From NCBI GenBank assembly GCA_015680905.1, contig CM027378.1:104181501-104245500 (forward strand): DNA of 64,000 bases, given 5' to 3'. The translations under genes and the position numbers were made by a program. A model generated the notes under the pieces. The model did no database searches. It was not told the DNA's origin and saw only the letters and a program-made list of their open reading frames with translations. The DNA is from Coptis chinensis. Taxonomy: Eukaryota > Streptophyta > Magnoliopsida > Ranunculales > Ranunculaceae. Below are positions 54,381 to 64,000 of this stretch, one piece after another. Positions within the stretch are counted from its first letter, which is position 1; every line of letters begins with the position of its first letter.

Positions 54381-54718
54381 TTGGAAATACACTCAAACTC
54401 TCCAAATATAATAATTAGAAATACACTCAAACTCTCCTAAGAGGTTCTATGTATGTGAGATTGTAGGCTATTAGAAAATATTATCTTTCATATTATAGTG
54501 CCACATAGGAAAGAAAAAAAACTAACTCTCTCATATTAGAGTACCACATAGGAAAGAGAAAATCCTCAATTAGAGGTCTCTGCTTTAGTATATAGATAGT
54601 AGATTCCACCTCCCAAGATCACACCACATCCAAAATAAACTGTTATCTTTTTGTTTTCCCTTTTAATAGTTTTCTAGCTTTACCCCCAGTCTGGAGGTTT
54701 CTCTATCTCCAGAATTTA

Positions 54719-55398
54719 GGCTAATTAGCTTTACCCCCCTAGTTTTTTTATCTAGAGGGTTACCCCTCCAAGATCACAACACATCCAAGTTAATTGAGTT
54801 TGACCGTAATGTTTTTGGTCAAGACAAATAAAAATACTCTAATGCCCTTTTCTAGGTATAATTACATAAATATCCTGTGACTTTGACAAATACAAAATTG
54901 GAATTCAAATCATCTAGGACACATGTCATGATATTGTGAACTCTATCCGATGGCTACCACCAATTCTTATCAAATGACATCCACACCCTTAACATTATAA
55001 AATTACATAATTAACCTCACGATTGTTAAAAGCTACATGTATGCTAGGAGAAAACCAACCGTGAAAGAGTAATGAAGTATTTTTATGTGGTAATGGTGTA
55101 TAGCTTGGAGAAGATAATGCTACAGTGATGGTAGTGATGGTGTATGACTGTCAAATAGAGTTCACAAGATCATGACATGTGTCCTAGATGATTTGAATTC
55201 CAATTTTGTCTTCGCCAAAGTCATAGGGTATTTATGTAATTATACCTAGAAAAGGACATTAGAGTCTTTTCATTTGTCTTGACCAAAAACATTATGGTCA
55301 AACTCAATTGACTTGGATGTGTTGTGGTCTTGGAGGGGAGGGGGGGATAAACCTCTAGAAGAAAGAACTGGGGGGAGGGGGGGTAAAGCTAATTGGCC
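54719..55398. mobile_element. Foldback-type element with long inverted repeats
   Basis: 54719-54946 and 55155-55398 are inverted copies (GGCTAATTAGCTTTACCCCC / GGGGGTAAAGCTAATTGGCC at the outer ends), with a short unique centre. Related inverted blocks extend outward on both sides (54600-54718 against 55440-55590), and G/C homopolymer runs mark the edges. No coding. Superfamily not determined. Confidence 0.65.
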
Positions 55399-55431
55399 TA
55401 TGTTTTTGGAGGGGGGGGTAAACCTCCAGAT

Positions 55432-55915
55432 AAAAGAACTGAGAGATAAAACTAATTGGCCTAAGTTCTGGAGAGGTAAAACTAGAAAACTATTGAAAGG
55501 GCAAAAGGCAATGAAATTTTTTTATATGCATTGACTAAAAAAATAACAGTTGATTTGAATGTAGTGTGATCTTGGGAGTTAGGGGGGAGGGAGGAGGGGG
55601 AGTAAACTTCTAGATGAAAGAACTGGAGAAAGGGGGGAGGGGTAAAACTAATTGGCCTAAGTTTTAATGGGGTAAAAGAACTGAGAGATAAAACTAATTG
55701 GCCTAAGTTCTGGAGAGGTAAAACTAGAAAACTATTGAAAGGGCAAAAGGCAATAAATTTTTTTATATGCATTGACTAAAAAAATAACAGTTGATTTGAA
55801 TGTAGTGTGATCTTGGGAGTTAGGGGGGAGGGAGGAGGGGGAGTAAACTTCTAGATGAAAGAACTGGAGAAAGGGGGGAGGGGTAAAGCTAATTGGCCTA
55901 AGTTTTAATGGGGTA
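55432..55915 (+). repeat. 242-bp tandem duplication
   Basis: AAAAGAACTGAGAGATAAAAC at 55432 recurs at 55674. Most of the following 242 bp is identical, so the duplication is recent relative to its surroundings. It belongs to the right flank of the foldback element. Confidence 0.85.
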
Positions 55916-56219
55916 AAACCAGAAAACTGTTAATTCTATTTAAGCTTAACACATTTTCGGTTTCAACTTTCAAGCTTTATGGGTTCTACTTTTGATTCTT
56001 TAGCTTTTAAGTTTTCAAGGCAATGCACAAACTGGTTGCCAAAGTAGGAGCAGAATTACGTCATTGTTTCCTTTGACTGGGTCTCTGACCTCTCTGTAAA
56101 TTATTGTTTACGCCCATGACTTTGTATTAAAATTTTAAAAAGACTAGTAGAGTCAAAGCTCATTGTCAAGTTTTTAAATAAAAATGTTTTTTGTTTTACG
56201 CGAACTTGTGATCTATGTA

Positions 56220-56523
56220 CGTAACTTTTTATTCAGTCTCACGTTTTTTTTTTTTCCGGACATAACGTTTTATTCCGTTTCGCGATTTTTTTTTTTTTTT
56301 TTTTTTTTCCTTTCAAACAGTGTTTCATTCCGTCTGGCTTTTTTTTTTTTTTTTTTTGTATTTTTTGTATTTTTTACATTCAGACAGAATAAAATATTAT
56401 GTCCAAATTTTAAAATCACATTTACATTGGACAACCCCTAATAACTTATTACCGAGAAGGTAACTATAAGAGGAAATAGTCATATGTGGAAGTAACAAGT
56501 TGTTGCTTGCATTAGGAATGCTC
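56220..56523. mobile_element. Harbinger-like MITE, degraded
   Basis: T-runs and CATAACGTTTTATTCCGTTTC / CAGACAGAATAAAAT segments, ending GCATTAGGAATGCTC then TAA. Alignable by eye with 6780-7014. Left terminus not recognisable. Confidence 0.5.
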
Positions 56524-56610
56524 TAACTCCTGTGAGAGGGGGTGGGCTTAACTAGTCTCCCTAGTTTAAGTAGGAAGCTCTTAATTGAATTTAATATATT
56601 GAAAAAAAAA

Positions 56611-59600
56611 ATGCGTGTTCATTGTCGTCTTCGGGATCGTCATGGATGCACCAATGGAGTGAACGGTAATGAGTTAACTGTTCCCTATATTTTCACATAT
56701 TTCGATAAATAACACTTGGATTGCCATTTGAATATCGAAAAAGTACGAGATGAAATTATGGATGATCGTGAACTGTATTTGTCACTAGAGAACTCCTTAA
56801 AATCATTAGACAAATGGATTTGTGTCATTTGTTTTTGCATCTACGCACTTGGTATACCGTGTTGTCAGCCAGATGATACCATAGAACCGCCTGCTTTGAT
56901 GGAGAGTGGAGAACCCGCATGTGTCATTGTGGTACCACAGCCGCCCCCTAAGCCCAACACTACGGATATTAAACTCACGACACACATGGGTGACGGTGGT
57001 ACCCATAATCTGCTTGGTGTTGTTTCACATCTTGGTGAGATGTTATTTGATAGTGCATTCCGTATACCTTTTCGTACTGTGAAAAGTATATCACGGGCTT
57101 GTCGTTTGGCTTTTTTTGGTGCACTGAAATCTGCTTTCTCGGATATTACAGTTGATCCTGGTTCAGTTATGCCTTGGGTTCGTCTTCTTCTTATGCCGCG
57201 TTGTACTCTGCAAGTTTTTCAACCACAGAATCGTCAGGAACGTCGTTCTGGTACTAGAAAAAACCTTCAGCAGAAACAGATTCTCCATGCTTTGATGACA
57301 TGGAATGAGCCCGGTGGGATGTTTCATCTCTTAGAGTCTGTACTAGAGTCGATCTCTTTCAATCCAGCCACCCCAGAGATCTATCCCCAATCAAAATGTG
57401 CGTCGATGCTTGCAGGAAGTTGCTGATGGACATTTTGCTGCAGCGGTAAAAATGTTGTCATCACAAGGAGTTGCCTCCAATATGGCGGAGACCATATGTG
57501 CATTAGAGGAGAAGCACCCGATGCGACAACCACCTGTAAGACCAACTATTCCTTTTGTTGGGCCCCATTTAGTGGTAGAGAGAGACACCCTATTGTTATG
57601 TATTAGGTCGTTTCCGAAAGATACTTCTTGTGGTCCTGATGGTCTTCGAGCTCAACATTTGTTGGATGCCATGAGTGGTGCAGTAGCAGCTATAGTGTCT
57701 GATTTGCTAAATGCATTGACCCCTGTGGCCCTGTGGTAAATCTTTGGTTACAGGGACGATGTCCATAGCCGTTAGTGGAATTCATTGCGAGTGTTGTGCT
57801 TACTCCACTTCTTAAGCCGGATAATAGTATTCGTCCAATAGCTATGGGCATGGTTTGGCATCGTATGGTCTCCAAGATTGCAATGAAAGGAGTTTCCCAA
57901 GATGTGGTAGGTAACTTACAAGATTTTTAGTATGGGGTTGGTGTTTCTAGTGGAGTAGAAGCGATTATGCATGCTGTCAATCGTATAGTGTATGATAATA
58001 GTGATAGTACCTCTCTTTTAATGCTGGTTGTAGATTTTCAGAATGCTTTTAACATGGTTGATCAGATTACCATATTGAGAGAGGTTCGTATCCGTTGACC
58101 AGCTATTGCCCCTTGGGTCGAGTACTTGTATTGTCAACCTGTGAAGTTATATTTGGGTGATGGCTACATATGGTCTGCTACTGGGGTACAGCAAGGCGAC
58201 CCTTTGGGTCCTCTTCTCTTTGCATTGGTGTTGCATCCCCTGATTATACAAATCTAGTCAAGTTGTCAGTTATTGCTACAGGCTTGGTACCTAGATGATG
58301 GGACTCTGATCGGAGATACAGAACAGGCGGCAACAGTTTTGGGTATGATTCAAGAAGAAGGACCTTCTTACGGGCTGGTTCTTAATGTGGCTAAAACTGA
58401 TATATTTTGGCCATCACTGGATCCACGTCGCTCCACTCTCGGTCTCTTTCCTTCAGATTTGTCACGTCTTCAACAGGGGGTCAGGTTGCTTGGAGGTGCA
58501 GTCAGCACTGATTCATCTTTTGTTATGGGATTTGCTCGCAAGCGTGTTGAAAAGGTTATGACTTTGATGGACCATTTAGCTGCATTGGATGATCCACAAT
58601 GTGAGTTAGCGCTCTTACGTGCTTGTGCTGGGCTCTCTAAGTTGGTATTTACAATTCGTACTTGTCCACCATCCCTTTTTAGAGAGGCAGCTAATGTTTT
58701 TGATCAGCATCTTCGCAGTGTTCTCCAAGGTATTGTGGTTTCTGATGGTCCTGACTTCGGTGATTTGCAGTGGTGTTTATCGAAGATCCCGTTATATCTT
58801 GGTGGGTTAGGTGTTTATTATGCCACTGATGTCTCTACTTTTACTTTTATGGCCTCCTATTGTCAGATTTTTGAGCTTCAGAACCATATTCTTAGGAGTT
58901 GTGGCCCAGTATCTTTGGATGAGATTCTTGATATTGCTAGCAGTGCATTGAGTCTTTGTCTACCCGATTTTGACCTCAGTTCTTTGGCTGTGAATGCTAC
59001 CGTCCCTTCAAAACCACAAAAAGTTTTGGCAGAAGCGTTCTATGGTAAGATTGTTGCTGGTCTTGAGAGGGAGTTTGTATTATCTGCTCGTCAGAAAGCA
59101 ATCATTAGATGCTTGCAATCATAACATGCAAATGATTTTCTACTTGCTATTCTGATGGAGGGACTTGGACAGCGTATGTCGCTGGGAGAGTATCGTTCTA
59201 TTCTCCGGTACCGTCTCATGATTCTTTTGTACTCTGATGATGGTATATGCCCTATTTGCAAAAAGAGTAGACTAGATGCTTTCGGGGACCATGCATCACA
59301 TTGTAGATATTTTCTAGATTTCAAATACCGACATGATCATGTCAGAGATATTTTATGTGATGTATTTTGGAAGGCTGGGGTACAAGTGAAGAAGGAGGCT
59401 CATGTTAATTTTCTCACTGATCCGAATGAGGGGAGATCGATACTTCGGCCTGCGGATGTATTGATCTACAATTGGTCTAAGGGGAGGCATGCATGTGTTG
59501 ATGTAATTGGAGCCTCTCCGTTGGTAGGGCTTGTGAATGGAGTCTTTGAGGTGGGAGAAGCAGCTAATAGAGCAGCGGCAGGGAAAATTGAGAAACACGA

Positions 59601-59673
59601 AGAGGCTTGTAGAGCTAACCAGCATTGTTTCATTCCTTTCAGTTTTGACACTTTTGGTTTCTTGGCACAATAG
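56611..59673 (+). pseudogene. RT with C-terminal zinc/PD-(D/E)XK-like nuclease region, broken
   Basis: About 1020 codons in order. An N-terminal Cys-rich motif (WICVICFCIYALGIPCC) and a conserved block RAFFGALKSAF-like / PWVRLLLMPRCTLQVF. The RT core: CGPDGLRAQHLL, VVDFQNAFNMVD (motif A), GVQQGDPLGPLLF, WYLDDG (catalytic YLDD). The C-terminal CPICKKSRLDAFGDHASHC...RH zinc-like motif, then RPADVLIYNW...HACVDVIGASPL, resembling the restriction-like endonuclease of R2-type elements. Stops: TAA 56707-56709 region, TAG 57766, TAG 57928, TGA 58096, TAG 58255, TAA 59122. Frame shifts near 57395 and at 57720-57736. Similar RT-related proteins are widespread in plants. Confidence 0.75.
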
Positions 59674-59878
59674 TCTGTTGAGCTCCTTAAGAGATTGCAT
59701 AAAGTTATGGACTGCAACGTAATGACAGTTAGTTCTAACGAGTTTGTTTTTAGGAGGATATAATTTGTCATTCAGAAAGGACTTGCGACACAGCTTGTTG
59801 TATATTTGTCATAATTAATTGTAAAACTCGTTATCATTATTAATAAAATTTTCACTTCAAAAAAAAAAAAAAAAAAAA
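56611..59878 (+). mobile_element. Non-LTR retroelement, nearly full length, poly(A)-tailed
   Basis: One RT-type ORF from ATG 56611 to 59673, a 3' UTR, AATAAA at 59842-59847 and a 20-base A run at 59859-59878. No LTRs and no clear target duplication. It is broken by stops and frameshifts but retains order and length, so it inserted as an almost complete copy and then decayed. Confidence 0.7.
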
Positions 59879-59936
59879 CCCCATAGATCGGTGGAGAAGT
59901 TATGTAAAGCAATAACTATATAGTTTTAGCCCTTAA

Positions 59937-60127
59937 GAGCAAGTCCAATTGAGTGGTGCTATAATGGGCTGCTAAAAGGTGTCAAATAGGCCTTTTAGCA
60001 TGCCCAGCCAAATTTGGCAGTCCAAACTCCAAAAACCATTCCAACGGCACTTTTTAGTAGCTGTTAAATTCGGGATACGGACGGCGGAAACTCTATCGTC
60101 TGTCTGTTAAGTTGCAACGGACGACAA
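59937..60127. mobile_element. Harbinger-like MITE fragment
   Basis: TTAAGAGCAAGTCCAATTGAG... has the TTA + GAGC-type start of plant Harbinger MITEs and the CCATTCCAACGGCAC interior common to them. The right end is lost or lies beyond the TRIM that follows. Confidence 0.4.
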
Positions 60128-60940
60128 TGTTAGAGTGTGTGGACTGAAAAGAGGAATAGTCCCACATTGAACAAGAAAGGAATTCATCATGGGTTGATAA
60201 AGTGGAAAGCTCACTAACTAGTACCGAAGTCTTTTAGGATAAAACCATACACCCATGCCCAAGATGTGGCCCAAGCTCAATGGGTGGTTAAGTAGGGGAC
60301 AATATCGGTATTTATTATCCCATGGGTGCGGAGGCCTAAGCCTGACGGGTGTGCCCAGGTCCTAACAACTGGTATTAGAGCCGATGGTTCGACAAGGACA
60401 AAAGCACTGATCATGCAGAATCAAGAGACAAAATCATTCAAGTTGGAGCGTCAGGGAAGGCCGCAACTCAGGTGAAGTTGTTTAACGAAGTGTGCCCGTT
60501 ACACCTAAGATTGGTGCCCCTTGGATGTTGTGGAGATTCAAGAGGGTGTAACTCAAGGTGAATCTAACAACATGGAATGATATTCGAGGTGGAGTAGGCT
60601 CTGGGGTTGAGAAAAAAAGCCACCTCCCTCAGAGGCCCAAACACACCAGAGCTTTGACATGAGATCGTGCTCGACGATAAACGAATAGAGTCCCTTAGAG
60701 TTCGGTCCAAGGTGGAGATTATTAGTGTGTGGACTGAAAAAGGAATAGTCCCATATTGAACAAGAAAGGAGTTCATTATGGGATGATAAAGTGAGAAGCT
60801 CACTAAATAGTACCGAGGCCTTTTAGGATAAAACCCCAAACCCATGGCCAAAATGTGGCATAAGCCCAATGGGTGGTTAAGTAGGAGACAATATCACTAC
60901 TAGTTATCCCAGGATTTGCGGGTGTGCCCAGTTCTTAATA
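60128..60940 (+). mobile_element. TRIM (miniature LTR retrotransposon)
   Basis: LTRs 60128-60367 (240 bp, TGTTAGAG...CCTAACA) and about 60720-60940. PBS TGGTATTAGAGCC at 60370-60382 (one mismatch to the initiator-Met site). PPT-like AAGGTGGAGA just before the second LTR. The internal region is about 350 bp and non-coding. Flanks GACAA and GGCAA match at 4 of 5 bases. Total 813 bp. Confidence 0.85.
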
Positions 60941-61018
60941 GGCAAAAATGTTTAAAGCTAGGTACCGCGAGCAAAGATATGAAGAAATGTTTAACACTCT
61001 TTCACACAAGTTTTGGTT

Positions 61019-61687
61019 TTTTTTTTTTTTTTTGTTAAGAATAAACCTTTATTATACCAAACGTAATTTAGATAATCCTAATACATCATAAAGGACTTGC
61101 ATATTTACAACCATTGGGGATCATGCCACCACACCGACGAACGGGCGGAAGGAAAGAAAGATCTCGGCGGGTCCGGATGAAAAATGTACATCGTCTTGAC
61201 CGCCCGAATGAAAGTTGTTTACTTGATGAGCTCGCATGGGTTGCCGAAAAGCAGACACCATTTGCTTCCCCGATAAACCCAACCAAGTGCACTTCATGGA
61301 ATTTGCGCAGAGCACTAACTTAATCTGAATAGTAATTCGAGCTAGTGACCAGTGACAATCAGTGATTTCATCCTTTAAAACTTTATAAAGCAATTGAGAA
61401 TCTGTTTCAACCTCCAACTTCCGATATCCCGCTTCTAACACAATTTGGAGTCCATATAAGAGAGCGACAAATTCCGCTTCATTACTGGTTGCGAAGAAAA
61501 TTGGAATCGAAGCTCCCATAATGAAACGACCCACAGCATCCCTAAGAATACATCCTCCACCTGCAGATCCTGGATTCCCAATAGAAGCCCCGTCTGTATT
61601 CAGTTTAACCATGTCTGCATTTGGTGGAAACCATTTAATATATACAAGCATTTGTTCTTTATGCTTTTGCCGGAACATGACTTCCAT
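61019..61687 (-). mobile_element. 5'-truncated LINE-1 3' end
   Basis: Poly-T at 61019-61033 (poly-A on the minus strand). The whole 669-bp insert is flanked by an exact 15-bp duplication ACACAAGTTTTGGTT (61004-61018, 61688-61702), the hallmark of target-primed reverse transcription. The related sequence at 28.6 kb lacks the insert. Confidence 0.9.
61121..61687 (-). pseudogene. LINE-1 C-terminal RNase H domain
   Basis: The minus-strand frame reads VKLNTDGASIGNPGSAGGGC, LRDAVGRFIMG, NEAEFVALLYGLQIVLEAGY, LEVETDSQLLYKVL: the plant L1-type RNase H (RVT_3) with D, E and D catalytic residues visible. Upstream RT is absent, so the protein is truncated. Confidence 0.85.
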
Positions 61688-61702
61688 ACACAAGTTTTGG
61701 TT

Positions 61703-62790
61703 CGGGACCAGTATTTCTCATCTGGTTTTGGTTTCTCATCTGGTTGTTTTCTGAAGCTTTCTTATTGATTTTTGTTGTCTTTCCTTAATTTAACCGACTC
61801 AAATAAGTGTTTTTAGTTTCAGATGTCTCAGGAATACACCCCACCCCACGAGGATTGATGATGAGAATCCTAATGTTTTGCTACTGTTGTCCAAATCTAT
61901 TTATCAGGAATTTGATTCTCAGGAGTTCCAATTTTCATGTGAATTTCATATCTCATTCAAGAGTAAAGGAAACTGACACCCCAAACATGCTAAATTACTT
62001 GGCCCGACTTTTTATTGTGTGAATTTTTTTTATTTTGATTATTACTAGTTATTTATTTTTGGATTGGTAAGCCTGTTTTAAATGAACTCAGCCTTACTGT
62101 CTGTGTCTGTGTTCATTGTTCGGATAAAGGTTTTTATTTTTATTTGGCCTGTTTTATTTGTTTGTTTCAGATAAATCCAAGTGGTGTTAATGGTATATCA
62201 TTCGTTTGTTGGATACTTTATACCAACCGAAGGCATGGTTTTCTTCATTTACTTTCTGTCAGAAGGAAAATTACCTTGTGGTCGTTTCGTGGAATTTTTC
62301 ATCATCTCCATTGAGTTTTCCATCTTTTGACCTCTAAAACTCTGAAAATTTTGGTAGTGGTTTAGGTTTTGTTGGTCAAAATTGGTAGGTCAGATGCTGG
62401 GATATACCACAAATTGGTAACAACTCAGCATCTTCATCACTTGACTGGCCAGTAAGTATTTGTAGATTTTGGGAATTTGGATACTAATTATTGTTGTGTA
62501 CTGCTGATATGTTTTCTGTAGGTTTTGTGTCGACATGTTGTGCAGACTAGAAGTACTCAACAGAACACAAGCTCAGTTTGAGAATCAATTGGGTCCATAC
62601 TTTCTTCCTTTGTTTCTTGTCTAAGTCCCATTTTGTTGACAATTTTAATGATAAATTTGACCTATTCCCGCTCTTCCAAAAACTCTTTTCCTTATCTGAA
62701 AATCATTCTTGCAAGTGGAACTGACTGTTAACCGACATTGAAGTGGAAGATCACCTTCGCCAACACACCAGGGATTACTCCTAATGTGAC
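61703..62790. other. Host sequence, no gene recognised
   Basis: Starts with the block paralogous to 28.6 kb. The remainder has T-rich stretches and intron-like fragments (for example TTGTTTGTTTCAG at 62159-62171) but no coding sequence I can support. Confidence 0.35.
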
Positions 62791-62795
62791 AATGT

Positions 62796-63915
62796 TGTTG
62801 AAATCTCTTGTATATTTCTAAATACTAGTGTGTGTGCAAAGTGGAGAAGATGAACAAAAGGTGTTCTCCCCACTTTAGTGCATAGTAGATAGTCCCACAT
62901 TTGTTATCCACCACATCGGGTCGTGGTCGGGCTTGGGCTTGGGCTTACTGTTGTTTGTGGGTAATAGTTTCACCAATTGTCTAAACTTGTTTTGTTTTTT
63001 TCTTGAACAGTAAGTTTCGGTGTTCTATTAGGAGTTGGTCTCTCTTCTTTATCTGTTTAGGAGACTGACCTAATCTATTTATAGAGGAATGGACTTCAAT
63101 AGAAACCCATATCAGAGAAACAGAAACTTGCACCTGCTCTATTCTTCTTCTCTTCTTTCTGTAGCCGCCAGAAAGAGTTATATTGTTGTTCTGTAGAGAG
63201 TAGTTTGTTTTAGTACAAAGTCAAACTGCTGTACACCATTGAATCCTGTGAGGAAGAAGTCACTGCTGCCTTTCTGCACCACTGGAAGGGGTGAAATCTT
63301 TCCTTAAGATTGTTTGAATAGTTATATGTAAACAACAACTAGAGTAGAACAGAATGAACAGTAGACAAGGACAACAATAATAGGAAACCACAAAGGCGCC
63401 AGATTAGATCATCCTTAAGGAAAGATTTAAGCCCTTCCAAAGTCTCGCAAAGCGGCGATGGCGTCTTCCTCACAGGATTCAATGGTGTACAACAGTTTGA
63501 CTTTACAGTAGAACAAACTACTCTCTAGAACATCAATATAACTCTCTCTGGCGGCTACAAGAAGAAGAGAAGAAGAATATGGCAGGTGCGAGTTTCTGTT
63601 TCTCTGAGATGGGTTTTTATTGAAGTCCATCCCTCTATAGACTTACAGTCGGTCTCCTAAACAAATAAAGAAGAGAGACCAACTCCTAATAGAACACTGA
63701 AACTTGCTGCTCAAGAAAAAAAACAAAACAAGTTTAGGCAATTGGTCAAACCACTACCCACAACAGTAAGTCCAAGCCTGAACCCGATCCGATGTGGTGG
63801 ATAATTAACCAATGTGGGACTATCTACTATCCACTAAATGGAGAGAACACCTTTTGTTCATCTCTTCTATTTTGCACACACACACTAGTATTTAGAAATA
63901 CACGAGATTCCAACA
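62796..63915. mobile_element. Inverted-LTR (palindromic) element with 5-bp target duplication
   Basis: The left arm (62796-63311) begins TGTTGAAATCTC and its inverted counterpart (about 63413-63915) ends ...GAGATTCCAACA. Both read outward-in as the same LTR-like sequence with leader features (CTATTTATAGAGG, AGAAACCCAT, GCCGCCAGA). The spacer is about 100 bp. Flanks AATGT (62791-62795) and AATGT (63916-63920) are identical, the integrase-type 5-bp duplication. No coding. Confidence 0.8.
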
Positions 63916-64000
63916 AATGTCTCACAACTCTTAAGCTTACTCTGGGCTTCCACCCTCATGGCCAGCCTAATCGCAACAAAGGAACTCAGCCTTACTGTCT

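Larger units (their letters stand above)
49744..54596 (-). mobile_element. 4.85-kb non-autonomous Helitron filled with tandem repeats
   Basis: Minus-strand 5' end TCTATATACTAAAGCAG (to 54596). 3' end: hairpin CCCGGGC-GTAT-GCCCGGG, then TCCAAAAT and CTAG at 49744. The outside bases are A (complement of T54597) and T (complement of A49743), the canonical AT target. No Rep/helicase coding. The interior consists of three classes of tandem repeats. It interrupts a repeat related to the foldback element that resumes at 54597. Confidence 0.8.

Noticed and set aside
55313-55772. Frames in the G-rich foldback region
   Set aside because: Made of tandem and inverted repeat sequence with homopolymer runs; no protein signature.
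60564-60869. 101-codon minus-strand frame
   Set aside because: It lies across the internal region and second LTR of the TRIM and has no coding signature; non-coding shadow.
1-64000. CRISPR array or bacterial operon
   Set aside because: Introns, plant gene families and plant transposons throughout; tandem repeats here are diverged minisatellites without unique equal-length spacers.

Overview
The window is nuclear DNA of a flowering plant, most likely a eudicot. The evidence is AT-rich sequence with GT-AG introns, a plant-type TFIIS-N gene with DLN motifs, an F-box/FBA gene, a SRC2-like C2 gene, and dense plant transposon families (Ty1-copia, Ty3-gypsy, TRIM, Helitron, hAT-, Harbinger- and Mutator-like MITEs). 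I cannot name the species. Only three genes look intact: a TFIIS N-terminal-domain gene (10295-13459, +), a C2-domain gene (39714-40355, +) and an F-box gene (47947-49188, -).

Layout. 1-6.7 kb: 3' part of a Ty3/gypsy element that keeps gag and protease remnants but no reverse transcriptase, ending in a 3' LTR. 7.4-13.9 kb: the TFIIS-N gene with 5' UTR introns and short uORFs. 15.0-17.0 kb: an hAT-like element copy and two head-to-tail Helitrons. 17.3-28.5 kb: a graveyard of gene fragments, several with intact splice borders (mitochondrial-type HSP70, glyoxal oxidase, biotin carboxyl carrier protein, IQD, beta-galactosidase, MurA, and unidentified exons). It begins at a Helitron 3' end, so it may be one gene-capturing Helitron.

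29.0-46.3 kb is a nested insertion. A Ty1-copia element (Copia-2, minus strand, target duplication AATAT at both outer ends) has its 3' LTR split by an 11.6-kb segment. That segment is bounded by two direct copies of an hAT-like element and by an 8-bp target duplication (7 of 8 matching). It therefore looks like a composite transposon. Its cargo includes the intact C2 gene, captured exons, a second copia element (Copia-1, target duplication CTTTG) whose integrase region is replaced by a solo gypsy-type LTR, a Harbinger-like MITE and two Mutator-like MITEs with 9-bp duplications.

46.3-64 kb: unassigned host sequence, the F-box gene, a 4.85-kb Helitron filled with minisatellite, a foldback inverted repeat, a near full-length but broken non-LTR retroelement with a C-terminal zinc/PD-(D/E)XK-like region, a TRIM, a truncated LINE-1 end with a 15-bp target duplication, and a 1.1-kb element made of two LTR-like arms in inverted orientation with a 5-bp target duplication. 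The three intact genes show no functional link to one another. The main story is layered transposition.
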